64,000 bases of DNA from Pachysolen tannophilus NRRL Y-2460 (GCA_001661245.1 KV454011.1:1008413-1072412), one strand, 5' to 3'. Positions 52,684-62,303 are shown, numbered from the stretch's first letter. Notes: generated from the sequence alone by a model not told the origin. Program-made: numbers and translations.

Positions 52684-53004
52684 TTAAAGTGAAGTACCTG
52701 ATGAAACTGAAGAGCGCGCTTTCCCAGTACCTGCTTTTGGAGGGAAATTTGTATCAAACTCATCATCAATATGTCTACATGAACACCATAAATCTTGTGA
52801 AGTATTTTCCATAACATTCAGGATGTGCTTACCACACCCAGTCCATGACTTTTTATCTACATCATAGTGAAAAATGCAATTTTACAAGTTAGTATTAAGA
52901 GTTTCAGACAACAAAGGCTGTTTTGTTCTTGAACTTGAACTTGATCTTGAACTTGTTTCCCGTATATACATACTGCAAATAGGACAGATAGCTGTATTAC
53001 ACAT
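52684..53004 (-). CDS. Small Cys-rich conserved fungal protein, one intron
   Basis: Exons are 53004-52974 (31 bases) and 52856-52684. The intron (117 bases) has GTATGT at 52973-52968, a perfect TACTAAC (complement at 52888-52894) and a TAG acceptor. The spliced product has 67 residues. It starts MCNTAICPIC, then WTGCGKHILNVM and DLWCSCRHIDDEF, with a disordered tail. The spacing CxxxxCxxC ... WxGCGxH ... CxC resembles a widespread small fungal protein that probably binds a metal such as zinc; its function is unknown to me. Each exon alone is too short to stand out, so the gene is easily missed. One CTG codon occurs in HI-CTG-NVM. Confidence 0.8.
52857..52973 (-). other. Intron of the small Cys-rich gene (117 nt)
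   Basis: Donor GTATGT, branch TACTAAC and acceptor GATGTAG. The joined frame continues through the WTGCG motif. Confidence 0.85.
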
Positions 53005-53720
53005 AATAAATCTACCGCTGTTGATCAAAAAGAGAAAATATGAAAATATGAAAATAAAAAGTAAAAAAAAAAAGGTTTTAAAAATATAAATAAATCAATA
53101 TTAAATATAATAGACCTTTGTTACGGTATTTATATTATTTTTGGTGGGGGAAAAAGCAATGACTTGATTATTCCTATTCCGAGATCTAAATTCGCATCAA
53201 AATGATCGAGAAAATAAGAAATTGAGAAATTAAGAAAGAAAAACAAAAAAAAATCCGGGGAAAAGCAAATGACGTAATAAAAGACGATGATCGAGTTCGA
53301 GAAAGCGGGATTTATTCCGGGTCTTTTGACATATATATAAATAGAGATATAAAGATATAAAGATAGAAGATTATTATTTAATAAATTTTGTTATTATCAA
53401 TTTATCTTTAATTCAATGGCGGGTTATTTAAATTTTTCTATATAAATCCAAAACTTGTAATATCTTACTTTCCAAACAGAAAACATTTGATTTTTCTTAA
53501 TAAAAAAAAAAAAAAAGCAAAAAAAAAAAAAGACAAAATGGAATATTTGGATCACGAGGGAGTAATCTTCAATTTCCAACTCTTTGTTTTTCTTTTTATT
53601 TATTTATTTTTTTAATTTTGATTTCGTATCTATAAGATAAAAACTATTTGTATGCCTAATTTTCTATTCTATGCCACATAAAGATTTTTTTTGATTGGGG
53701 GGTTTAACTTTTTTTTTTTC
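53005..53720. other. Promoter of small Cys-rich gene / 3' region of beta-rich gene
   Basis: 716 bases. A CRE-type TGACGTAA lies at about 53270-53277, about 265 bases upstream of the Cys-rich gene, near GC patches TCCGGGG and GAGTTCGAGAAAGCGGG. Poly-A runs lie at 53501-53532. No gene is seen. Confidence 0.45.
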
Positions 53721-54587
53721 TTATGAACTTGCTGGAATACCTTCAATGATAACATCTGAATCCTCACTGCTATTGATCACAAATGTGACATTGCTTGGAG
53801 TTGATTCTGAGGCAGGAACAGTTGCTGCTGCTGCTACAGGAGCTGCTACAGGAGCTGGAGCTGGAGCTTTATTTTCTTCTTCTTGTTCTTCGGTAATGGT
53901 GGCTGTCTTTTTTGGTATATAAGTAGGACCACGGGTTTCTGTAATATCACCAAATCCCCATTGTGTCAACATTGAAATAAAAGCAGTACTTAATGCAACT
54001 TCTCTATCAATCTTTGCTTCATCTAAAACCATTTCAAAATCAAATTTCCATTGTCTCATCAATTTAACTTTGGCTAATCTTTCATGTATTTCTTCATCAC
54101 CACCTTTTGGATTAATGATTTTTTCTAAAAATTTTGAACCTCTAGTCCAAGAATATTTGGCTCCATCATTTAAATAAAATGATCTGGTTCTACCAGTAGT
54201 TAATCCAGATTCATTAGTGATAGCACGATGTTGAAGCCCTTGCTTATTATGGAAATCGATTGCTCTTAAAAAGAAACCAGCTCTTATAGTTGCAACTGCT
54301 CTTCTTGAAGGGAAAGCATACATGGACCAAACTGGATTTAAAGGACTCTTACGTTCAATAGTATATACTTTCTCACCATCGCCATTGAATACATTGACGA
54401 CTTTCTGTCTATCAGCTCTTTCTCTACGAATGTAATAAACTGATGTTGGATTGGATAATGGAACAATATTTGCATCAGATGTATGGAAATCTAAAAAATC
54501 TTTTAAATATAAATGTTCCATCATATATGTACAAATTGTAATACCTGTACTCCAAGCGTAAACAGCTGGTGCTTCAAAAATTGGCAT
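53721..54587 (-). CDS. Conserved beta-rich protein, possibly tubby/LURP-like fold
   Basis: 288 residues. About 230 N-terminal residues are well ordered, with alternating strands and aromatic residues: SVYYIRRERADRQKVVNVFN, GEKVYTIERKSPLNPVWSMY, RRAVATIRAGFFLRAIDF, then YSWTRGSKFLEKI. An Ala/Pro-rich linker (APAPAPVAAPVAAAA) and an acidic tail follow. Strand pairs of the type 'xxYxIxRK...W' recall the tubby-C-terminal/LURP-one superfamily, whose fungal members have unknown roles. That is a resemblance, not an identification. No signal peptide is seen. It is a real gene by its composition. Confidence 0.75.
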   Translation of the reverse strand: MPIFEAPAVYAWSTGITICTYMMEHLYLKDFLDFHTSDANIVPLSNPTSVYYIRRERADRQKVVNVFNGDGEKVYTIERKSPLNPVWSMYAFPSRRAVATIRAGFFLRAIDFHNKQGLQHRAITNESGLTTGRTRSFYLNDGAKYSWTRGSKFLEKIINPKGGDEEIHERLAKVKLMRQWKFDFEMVLDEAKIDREVALSTAFISMLTQWGFGDITETRGPTYIPKKTATITEEQEEENKAPAPAPVAAPVAAAATVPASESTPSNVTFVINSSEDSDVIIEGIPASS

Positions 54588-55297
54588 CTTGAATTATTTG
54601 CTAGCAATGATAGCACTGAGCAATGCAAAACAAAACAAAAAAAAAAAAGAGAGAAGCTGGATCGAAAAGAGTTGGAAAGAGCAACAACTATCAATAAATC
54701 AAAAGAAAGAAGGAAAGGAAAGAAAAGAAAAAGGGGGAAAAAAAACACAAGATTATATAAATGGTATATATTTGAAAAGAGAAAAGACAAAACTCAAACA
54801 CTCGATTGAAAGCATAAAAGTCCAAAAAAAAACAACTAAAACTTGCCAAGGGGTGGGGGCCAAGAGAAAGAAAAGAAAGAGGGAAAGATACAGAACCCCC
54901 ACCATGGTGGCAACAAGCAAACAACCATTACACCATGCTCTTCAACTTCAACTTCAACTTCAATCGAGTCTGTGATTGTTACACAAAAGACTTTGAACAC
55001 ACAGATCTGCAAGAATATGCAAATACTGTTCTTCCCCCAAATACAATTTCCTAAAAGAGTAAGAGATGAAATATTAAATATGAAAAGTTGATGATGTTCA
55101 TCCAGTTCACCTTTGATTTGCTAGTTGAGTTGAGTTGTGTTTTTTTATTCTTTGTATATTTTAAGGAAGAGATATGATTTATGATAGTGATTGTAGAATG
55201 TAGTGGTTAAGTTTTGGTTCCGAAAAGTTTATTTATATACGGTTTTTTTTAAATTAAAAATATTATATATATATATATATATATAGGAACAGAATTT
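54588..55297. other. Promoter of beta-rich gene / EMG1 3' region
   Basis: 710 bases. It contains a purine-rich part (54640-54900) whose long frames are translation of A/G runs. GGTGGGGG at 54852-54859 is complementary to CCCCCACC at 54896-54903. A perfect palindrome CCACCATGGTGG lies at 54899-54910. (CTTCAA)n lies near 54938-54965 and (TA)n at about 55262-55285. No supported gene. Confidence 0.45.
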
Positions 55298-56032
55298 TCA
55301 AAGAATATCCCAAGCATCTTCACAACCATGACAAAACTTACTACAAGCAACAGAAGCTGATAATGGGTAGTTTGAAACACCGATTTTTTCATCAACGTAT
55401 TCGTCTGCGAAATTATCAGGACCTTTTGCCATAGAACCTACAAATACACAAATACTTTCATCTTCATCTAATGTTTCAACATAATCTCTTACTCTTTGTA
55501 CTTTAGCATCAAATGAAAGTGTTATCTTTCTACATTTTGTTGGTAAATGGTCTGTGATTGGATTCTTGATAACTTTTAACAATTTCTCTTCGGAATTTAC
55601 CGACCGGATGGACAACTTGTGCAAAAGCTGTACCATTAACCCAGAAAATCTCTTGAATGTTCTTGGAATACGAACACTTGGATTCACTTCTATAAGTACA
55701 CCTCTTGCTGTTTGAATATATACTTGTAATTTACCAGCTTTGTTAATAGGTGAATCCAATAAAGTTAAAAGACACTGATGAGTAATATCCGGTCTAGCCT
55801 CTGAAATATCTCTCCCCATCTTCCGCAATAACCCTTGATGATCATCACAATTCAACAAGGCATATTTATCTCCACCCGGACCACTTGTACTGATTTTATG
55901 TGTCTCTAAACATGCATGGGATAATACTACAATTAACCTTTTAGTTGTTTTGTCCTTTGAACTTAATGGAACTGGCTGTACAGGAATTAATGAAGCTTCT
56001 GGCACAGAAGGTTTGGACTTCTTGGATGACAT
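55298..56032 (-). CDS. EMG1: 18S rRNA N1-pseudouridine methyltransferase Emg1/Nep1
   Basis: A 244-residue SPOUT-class methyltransferase that makes N1-methylpseudouridine in helix 35 of 18S rRNA and is needed for 40S assembly. It is highly conserved: [60 protein letters not shown]-type region [18 protein letters not shown] and the SAM-knot end [20 protein letters not shown]. The length is normal. There is no in-frame CTG. The upstream region has an RRPE (56124-56135), as in other ribosome-biogenesis genes. It is divergent from LCD1. Confidence 0.97.
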   Translation of the reverse strand: MSSKKSKPSVPEASLIPVQPVPLSSKDKTTKRLIVVLSHACLETHKISTSGPGGDKYALLNCDDHQGLLRKMGRDISEARPDITHQCLLTLLDSPINKAGKLQVYIQTARGVLIEVNPSVRIPRTFKRFSGLMVQLLHKLSIRSVNSEEKLLKVIKNPITDHLPTKCRKITLSFDAKVQRVRDYVETLDEDESICVFVGSMAKGPDNFADEYVDEKIGVSNYPLSASVACSKFCHGCEDAWDIL

Positions 56033-56486
56033 AATATCTATATTCTTTCTTTCCTTTATTTGATCACAGTATCAATGAATTAATTAAACTTGATCTTTTA
56101 AAAATTATTTAAATTTTAAAAACTGAAAAATTTTTTTAATTTTTCTTTTTTAAATACAAAATTTAAATAAAAAATTAAAAAAAAACCAAAAAAAAAAAAA
56201 CAAAAACAAAACAAAACGAAACCGAAACCAAAATATTAATAAAAAATACAATTTATTGAAGGCGAAGAAGAAGAAGAAGAAGAAGACAAGCTAATTTCAG
56301 CTGAGATGTTGGTATAATAGATGATAGAGGGAAAGAAATTAAGAGGTGAAAGCTGATTTAGGGAAACCAAATTCTAAAATTGCCAAGTATATATATATAC
56401 ATATATATATTTATGCGTGCGTGTGTGTGTGTGTATATTGAAAACACTTTGAAATAGTTCTTCTTTTGATCTAATTTTTAATTGTC
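56033..56486. other. Divergent promoter EMG1 / LCD1
   Basis: 454 bases. It holds the RRPE TGAAAAATTTTT at 56124-56135, A-rich runs, (GAA)n at 56264-56283, (TA)n near 56389-56411 and (GT)n at 56417-56433. Confidence 0.5.
56124..56135. promoter_or_regulatory. RRPE element TGAAAAATTTTT
   Basis: Stb3-type ribosomal RNA processing element 92 bases upstream of the EMG1 ATG. No PAC partner was seen. Confidence 0.5.
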
Positions 56487-58901
56487 ATGTCTTCAGGAAG
56501 TGATTCTTTTGATGATGACGACGATGATGTGTTTATCGCTTTGACTGCTAGGCATTCGGAAAAACAGACCCAAAATCATTCACAATTCCAACAACAAAGT
56601 GATGAATCAGGATTGGTACTTCCTCCTCCTATGACTATTGAAGATGATAGTCAATTATTAGCTGTTCAAGGAGAAAATTCAATATTGAGGGCCAAACTTG
56701 AGGAATTGGAGAGGGCAAAGAACCTGGATTTGAAAAAACTGAGGGATAGGTATAATGCAGAAATTAATGAAAAAAATTCTAGGATTCAACTGTATAAAGA
56801 TGCAATTATTAGAATAGAAGATGAGAAAAAATTTCTTTCTTCAGAGATTAAGAGCTTATCTACAAAATCGAATTTGAAAAAAAGGAAATTGAATACCCAG
56901 GGAGCTGTTTCAATAGATACTCAGAGGCCATCGGTTCATAATGATGTCATAAGTACACTGAGCGAATTTTCACCCAAAAGAGATGTTATAATGATTGACA
57001 ATGAACGAAAAGGAGTAGGAATAGGAGCAGAAACAAATGCAAATGCAAATACAGAAGAAGAAGAAATTAAGAAAACGCAACTGCAAACAAGGTTCACCCA
57101 AGAAGCTCCAAAAAATATTACAATTTTAAAACAAACTACTATAATACCAAATGAAAAAGAGCTCTTTATAGAAACTATCTGCAATCATGTAATAAACGGT
57201 GCTCCAAGGTCAACATTAGACTATTTATTTAAAATATCATCTGAAATCGATTTTGAGCATGAGGGTTTTATTGTGATTCTGGGGAAGGATAATATCAAAT
57301 CATTGATTATAGATTATTTAATACAATATAACAAGAGTAATTTGAGGTTAGACAATTTATTGTCTGAATTCATAGAGGTTTTGACAGTTTACATCCAACG
57401 TTTACTATTGGCATCATCATTTTTACCGGTACCTTTCTTATTAGCATTAGTCCATTGTGCATTGATTTATAGACCTGTTGCAATAAGTGGCGATATCATT
57501 GAACAACTATTGACTTTCAATGCTGATTTGATGTCAAGCTATATATCCACTCTTAAACCTATCAGTGATAATGCTATAGATGGTAGTGATAGTAATTCTA
57601 TTTCAACATTACATCAAAAGTCTTACCAACTTATAGTCTTGGAAAGGTTTATTGCAACTTTTTCATTGGATATTGTTGAAGTATTATCACAATTAAGTCA
57701 ATTTAATGGTGTTTCCTCGATTAAGAAATTTTCGACAAATTTCCCAAGAACAATGTTAATAGCAGGACTAGCATTGACGACGCCAATAAACTATGTATTT
57801 AACATGATTGAGATATTAATCAATTCCACTTCAGAATGTACGTTTGCATACACTCATTTGCCAGAGCGAGAAAATGGCGGTGATGGTAATGATGGTGATT
57901 CTACTGTAACTTACATCTCCGAAGATGATAACACTTTATTACTCACAATGACCAAGCTATTGATGGATGGTTTGCCGTTAAAGGAAGGATTTAGAATCTA
58001 TGGTTTAAATCGTATTATTGGTAATAATGATGATATCGAGTTGTTGGATGCCTTGGTTCCAAATGATGATGTATCTGATTTACCGTTATCAAATCTCATA
58101 ACTCAAAAGCCGTTACCAATTTCATCTGACAAGTTTTCTTTTTCAAAAAACACTCTGCAAAATAAGATTTCCCATGAATTACATGCTTTAGATTTAAGAT
58201 TACAAATTTTGAGACAATTGGAATTATTAGTATTATATGATAATTTCCATTTGTTAAAAAGTGAAACTTTATTATCTATAATTAAAATTATAATTTATTT
58301 ATTAGCTGGTCAACAGGAATATATTATGCGAGTACCTCGATGTGAAACAATTCAAAATAGAATTTTGATTATAAATTCCGTGGTTAAAATAATACATTAT
58401 ATTTGGACAAATTCCGAATTATCTCAAAGGCTTTTAACAAGATTATCAAACGATGTTTCTTACGAGTTGCTATTATCATTTGCAAGGATATCTTTCAGCA
58501 CAACAGATAATCTATCATCATCTGCATCGGCAGCTTTAACCCAAATACGAGAATCAGGTTTCAAACACGCAGTTTATAATAAAAATTTAGAATTTAAAAA
58601 TTATGAATTAAGCAATTTAAAAGAAAATTATATAATGTATTTAAACAAAAAATTCAATAACAATAGTGAAAAAGATGATGAAATGATAATTCAAGAATTA
58701 ATAAAGACAAACATGTTACCGAACGGTTTAGAATTTCCTTATGATGATGATGTTATTGAGATGGCCAGAGATGTGCTAGAAATTTACACAACAGCTGATG
58801 AAGCTGATAATTTATATTTTTCAATGAACTATGTTCCGGAAACTAATGATATTGATGAATTGATGTTGGAATATGCAGATGGTAGAAATGGTCGTCACTA
58901 A
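56487..58901 (+). CDS. LCD1: Checkpoint protein Lcd1/Ddc2 (ATRIP homologue)
   Basis: 804 residues. The acidic N-terminus (SGSDSFDDDDDDVFIALTA) is the type that binds RPA-coated single-stranded DNA. It is followed by a coiled coil at about 70-135 (VQGENSILRAKLEELERAK ... IEDEKKFLSSEIKSL) and basic KKRKL. A long helical HEAT-like domain to the C-terminus would bind the Mec1 kinase. Lcd1 recruits Mec1 (ATR) to stalled forks, upstream of MRC1, which is also in this window. Overall sequence conservation in this family is poor, so the call depends on the N-terminal motif, coiled coil and size. Confidence 0.72.
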   Translation: MSSGSDSFDDDDDDVFIALTARHSEKQTQNHSQFQQQSDESGLVLPPPMTIEDDSQLLAVQGENSILRAKLEELERAKNLDLKKLRDRYNAEINEKNSRIQLYKDAIIRIEDEKKFLSSEIKSLSTKSNLKKRKLNTQGAVSIDTQRPSVHNDVISTLSEFSPKRDVIMIDNERKGVGIGAETNANANTEEEEIKKTQLQTRFTQEAPKNITILKQTTIIPNEKELFIETICNHVINGAPRSTLDYLFKISSEIDFEHEGFIVILGKDNIKSLIIDYLIQYNKSNLRLDNLLSEFIEVLTVYIQRLLLASSFLPVPFLLALVHCALIYRPVAISGDIIEQLLTFNADLMSSYISTLKPISDNAIDGSDSNSISTLHQKSYQLIVLERFIATFSLDIVEVLSQLSQFNGVSSIKKFSTNFPRTMLIAGLALTTPINYVFNMIEILINSTSECTFAYTHLPERENGGDGNDGDSTVTYISEDDNTLLLTMTKLLMDGLPLKEGFRIYGLNRIIGNNDDIELLDALVPNDDVSDLPLSNLITQKPLPISSDKFSFSKNTLQNKISHELHALDLRLQILRQLELLVLYDNFHLLKSETLLSIIKIIIYLLAGQQEYIMRVPRCETIQNRILIINSVVKIIHYIWTNSELSQRLLTRLSNDVSYELLLSFARISFSTTDNLSSSASAALTQIRESGFKHAVYNKNLEFKNYELSNLKENYIMYLNKKFNNNSEKDDEMIIQELIKTNMLPNGLEFPYDDDVIEMARDVLEIYTTADEADNLYFSMNYVPETNDIDELMLEYADGRNGRH

Positions 58902-59060
58902 ATAAATGTTTTCTCGATTCAAGGCTAGCTACAAGTATTATTATTATTCTTATTATTATTATTATTATTATTAGCTACAATAAGTTTTTTTCTTCTTTCT
59001 TTTTAAAAAAACGAAAACACTAATACATATTTTATATTCATATTATATTTAATATCTTAT

Positions 59061-59762
59061 TTAGTTAGCAACTGTTGATTGGAAACCATTCTTGAATTTT
59101 CTAGAAACGTGTTTTAAGTAAGCCATTCTACCGGAACCTGTAGTTCTTCTTCTCTTGGCCTTAAGGGCCCAATTGTGTGATCTCATCTTAGCAGCTGGGT
59201 AACCACATGAAGAACAAGTCTTCTTTTGAATGTGGAATGAACGACGGCCACAACGGTTACATAAAGTATGCGATTTGTTGTGACGTTTACCGAATGATGG
59301 TGTACCTTCTATAGAATGCGTTAGTATGTTATTCAAAAAGAATAATAAATAATAATTAATCAAGAAAAAAAAAAAAAATAACATCTTTTATTCCCTGTAT
59401 CATCTGAATCCCAAATACTGCGTAAAAGCAAAATGAATCATTATTAAATTTATGGACTTTAAATTGTTTTGAGCTTAGGCAAATGAGTAAGAACAAATAC
59501 ATCTCCTCCATCTCTATCTTTACAGGTTTACACAAATAAATGTATTCCAGGTTCTTTTGATGGAGGGATTTTGTTTCCTAATTATCATTTCAACAATCTC
59601 TATAATATTTTCACTCTTTAATAATCTTTCAACTTTCTTATTCTTCTAATATACATTCCAGAATCCAGCATCCAGAAAACAGGGAATAAAAAAACATCAT
59701 CATTCATTAATCACTTTAAGACTCAACGTCTCAAGGTCTAATATTCCTCACGTACTACTCAT
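59061..59762 (-). CDS. RPL37: Ribosomal protein eL37, one intron
   Basis: Exons are 59762-59756 (7 bases, ATGAGTA) and 59308-59061. The spliced protein is 84 residues, beginning [19 protein letters not shown]. The zinc ribbon [19 protein letters not shown] has all four Cys. [19 protein letters not shown] and [17 protein letters not shown] follow, as in all eL37 proteins. The start was placed by matching donor GTACGT, branch TACTAAC (complement at 59320-59326) and the TAG acceptor. The 3' exon alone lacks a proper start. The intron is 447 bases with a 13-base inverted repeat. The protein is part of the 60S subunit. The promoter region has a Tbf1-type AACCCTAA. Confidence 0.95.
59309..59755 (-). 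other. RPL37 intron (447 nt) with 13-base complementary arms
   Basis: Donor GTACGT at 59755-59750, branch TACTAAC and acceptor CTATAG. Arms 59679-59691 and 59386-59398 are perfectly complementary. I found no convincing box C/D snoRNA inside: an ATGATGA occurs but no matching CTGA. Confidence 0.88.
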
Positions 59763-59864
59763 TTTGATTTATTAATACTGGTTGTAACCTAAAATTAAAA
59801 TAAAATATTATTAAAGATTATATAAAAAAATTTGTTTTCTTCTATCCATAGAGGAGCAGTGGTG

Positions 59865-59900
<36 letters not shown>

Positions 59901-60067
59901 AAAAATTAAAAGAAAGTTGTGCAAACCAAAGCAAAAATACGTTTTGGGAAACTAAATATTTCACAGTCACAACATTTTAAAGCAATTTCCCAAAACTGGA
60001 AACAGGGGCTTTCTTGAACTTAAAGTCGTGTAATGTAAGCTTAAAAAACAAAAAAACTAAGGGCGCA

Positions 60068-60075
60068 AACCCTAA
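60068..60075. promoter_or_regulatory. Tbf1-type site AACCCTAA
   Basis: It matches the RCCCTAA core of Tbf1, which controls ribosomal protein genes in yeasts outside the Saccharomyces group. It lies 306 bases upstream of the RPL37 ATG. Confidence 0.55.
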
Positions 60076-60094
60076 TTAGAAAAAACATTGTATT

Positions 60095-60108
60095 TTGCGC
60101 ACACGACC
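60095..60108 (+). promoter_or_regulatory. Shared promoter motif TTGCGCACACGACC
   Basis: Thirteen of 14 bases are identical with 21561-21574 upstream of MRPL15. Related words lie near 20055, 25998, 26080, 38731 and 41141. Function unknown. Confidence 0.5.
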
Positions 60109-60147
60109 GATTTCTGTCTTCTTTTTATTCATTTAAAAAAATTATTT

Positions 60148-60154
60148 TTTCGCG
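60148..60154 (-). promoter_or_regulatory. SCB CGCGAAA
   Basis: A perfect CRCGAAA Swi4 site on the minus strand about 240 bases upstream of the TOS4-like gene. TOS4 and PLM2 are known SBF/MBF targets in S. cerevisiae. Confidence 0.55.
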
Positions 60155-60389
60155 TTTTTAATATTTTGTAAACAGAAACAAAGGGAAAATCGCGTCTTTT
60201 TTTGTTTTTTTATTTGTTTTTGTCTTTTGTTTGTTTCCTGTATGGCCATCGGTCTTTGGTGATAATAACAATAATATTAGGAAAGGTATCATTTATAGGT
60301 TTTTTTTTTTTTTTTTCTTTTGAATGCTCCACATAGTGTATAGCTGAAAGAAGAGTAAAGAAGGATTTAGATTTGAGCAATACGGTAAG

Positions 60390-62075
60390 ATGGGCACAGA
60401 TCAGTTTCCACCTTCATCACCATTGCTAATTGCGGAACAAGATCAAGATCGTGATCATGGTAAAGCTGGTGAACGTGATTCGTTTACTTTATCCATCAAG
60501 AAATCGTTGGAGAAGTTGAAAGGAAATAATAGTGGGAATTTGCCAATTGGTAATGCTAAAGAGTCTTTGGTTTATCAGAGGGAGTATCCGACTCCTAATC
60601 CATCATCTTCAACCGGTGTTCGATTTTCATCTCCGGCCAGTAAGAAAATTGTTGATACTATAGGTGTTGCTGAAAGTGTTCCTTCATCGGAGCAATTGAT
60701 GCATTCTGTAACTGGTGATACTGAGAAAAAAGTTGAGTTTCAATTGCCACCTCAAGTGAGTTCACCTATAGAAGAGGACTTGAGAGGTTTTAAGAAACAA
60801 ATTAGTACGAGATTAGTAGATTCTGTTAAATCATTGAAATTACCTGTTAACGGTGAAGAAGTTAAAATTGGTAGATCTTCTAAAAGTTCAGATTATCAAA
60901 TAGATGGTCATAATAAATTGATTTCAAGGATACATTTAACTGTTCAGTTATTACCTAATGAGGAATTAATTGTTATAAAATGTTATGGACATAATGGATT
61001 GAATATAACAATTCCAAGACATATTAAAGTTAAATATTTAGGTAATGAAAAAGATTATTTAATTGATATTCCTAAGAACGAAAAAAATATAGAAGGAATG
61101 GGAATAGAATTGGATGAGAATGGAGAAATTCCAAGAATCATATCTAACGAATCAAATTTTTCAAATCTTTTCATTATGAAAGGTGAAAAATTGATTATTC
61201 CAAAGATGAAAGGTGTAGTATTAGATATTAGAGGTGAATTATTATCAATAGATTGTGGTGAAAATGGTGATGATGATAAAGAGAGTGAAGTTACATTAGG
61301 GAAAACAGATAATCTTGCTATTATCAATACACCAAACATACCAAACACACCAGAGAGACCAAAGACCCCAATTCAACTAATTAACAAGACACCGGGAGAA
61401 CCAACATCAGTTACAATTAAAAATAATAAATTCAAAATATACAAAGATGATAATGAAACATCTTTTACATCACAACAACATGAAGATGTATTTTCTTCAC
61501 CACCAAGACATGAAGAATATAATAATCAAAATACTGTATTATCTGAAAATTTTAACATCAATAATAATAATATACAGAAAAAGGCTATTTCTCATTTAAA
61601 AAGATCAGATGAATCAATAAATAAATCACATTTAAAAAAATCTAAAAAACAAAATATTGGCGGTAAACAAGAAGAATTATTTAAAGATCTTTCTGAACTG
61701 GAAATTGATGAAATTTTAAAGCCAATATCGGAAGATTTGAATTCAATTACAAACGTCTTGATTAACCATTTAGCATTTTCAAGACTTTCTTCAACCCCTG
61801 TTTCAATTTTGAAAACTGTTTCCAAGAAAATTGAATCTATGGATGAAAGGCAATTACGTGTTTTACTTGTAAAGAGAATCGATTGTATTGGTGTTATCTA
61901 TAGAGTCGGTAAAGATGCTGCTGGAAAACCATTGGATGAAGAATACTATTACATTGTCGAAAAAGATCCCGATGATGAGAGAAGACAAATAGTCAACAGC
62001 TTAAAAGGTACCGGGTTAAGAAATTGTAGAAAAACCCATAAGCAATATTTCTGGAAAAAACCTGCTAAAAAATAG
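60390..62075 (+). CDS. TOS4: FHA-domain protein of the Tos4/Plm2 family
   Basis: 561 residues. A disordered N-terminus (about 1-150) precedes a forkhead-associated domain (about 150-290): VKIGRSSKSSDYQI, then NKLISRIHLTVQLL with the Ser-Arg-Ile-His phosphothreonine-binding loop. A TP-rich linker follows (TPNIPNTPERPKTP, possible CDK sites). A conserved C-terminal domain (about 450-561) has LSSTPVSILKTVSKKIES and RQLRVLLVKRIDCIGVIYRV, ending in a basic tail. Yeast Tos4 and Plm2 are G1/S-induced chromatin-associated factors in replication stress responses. The two paralogues arose in the Saccharomyces lineage, so this single gene represents both. Confidence 0.82.
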   Translation: MGTDQFPPSSPLLIAEQDQDRDHGKAGERDSFTLSIKKSLEKLKGNNSGNLPIGNAKESLVYQREYPTPNPSSSTGVRFSSPASKKIVDTIGVAESVPSSEQLMHSVTGDTEKKVEFQLPPQVSSPIEEDLRGFKKQISTRLVDSVKSLKLPVNGEEVKIGRSSKSSDYQIDGHNKLISRIHLTVQLLPNEELIVIKCYGHNGLNITIPRHIKVKYLGNEKDYLIDIPKNEKNIEGMGIELDENGEIPRIISNESNFSNLFIMKGEKLIIPKMKGVVLDIRGELLSIDCGENGDDDKESEVTLGKTDNLAIINTPNIPNTPERPKTPIQLINKTPGEPTSVTIKNNKFKIYKDDNETSFTSQQHEDVFSSPPRHEEYNNQNTVLSENFNINNNNIQKKAISHLKRSDESINKSHLKKSKKQNIGGKQEELFKDLSELEIDEILKPISEDLNSITNVLINHLAFSRLSSTPVSILKTVSKKIESMDERQLRVLLVKRIDCIGVIYRVGKDAAGKPLDEEYYYIVEKDPDDERRQIVNSLKGTGLRNCRKTHKQYFWKKPAKK

Positions 62076-62296
62076 CTAAGTTTTAAAAGTTATATACCGC
62101 ACGGCAAATACACACATAGATAAATACATAGATAAATACATACCTACTACAAACCTACATACATGTCCACTGCCATCTATCGTATAAACAGAGCAATTTC
62201 TCGTATATCTTTTTCTCTTTTTTTACAAAGCATGTGCGATTTTTTTTTCAAACGTTACTTTTTATCCATGTAATCAAACAATAAATTAGACCATTG

Positions 62297-62303
62297 CACG
62301 TGA
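62297..62303. promoter_or_regulatory. Cbf1 box CACGTGA
   Basis: It matches the RTCACRTG consensus in complement (GTCACGTG). Cbf1 with Met4/Met28 activates methionine and SAM genes in yeast. Confidence 0.65.

Larger units (their letters stand above)
59763..60389. other. Divergent promoter RPL37 / TOS4-like
   Basis: 627 bases. It contains AACCCTAA (60068-60075), TTGCGCACACGACC (60095-60108), an SCB complement TTTCGCG (60148-60154), TCGCGTC near 60190, poly-A at about 59863-59895 and poly-T at 60300-60316. Confidence 0.6.

Noticed and set aside
54513-54975. Overlapping Lys/Glu-rich frames upstream of the beta-rich gene
   Set aside because: Translation of purine runs; two strands open at once, which is typical of low-complexity DNA.
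59309-59755. A box C/D snoRNA inside the RPL37 intron
   Set aside because: An ATGATGA is present, but no D box CTGA with terminal stem was found on the sense strand.
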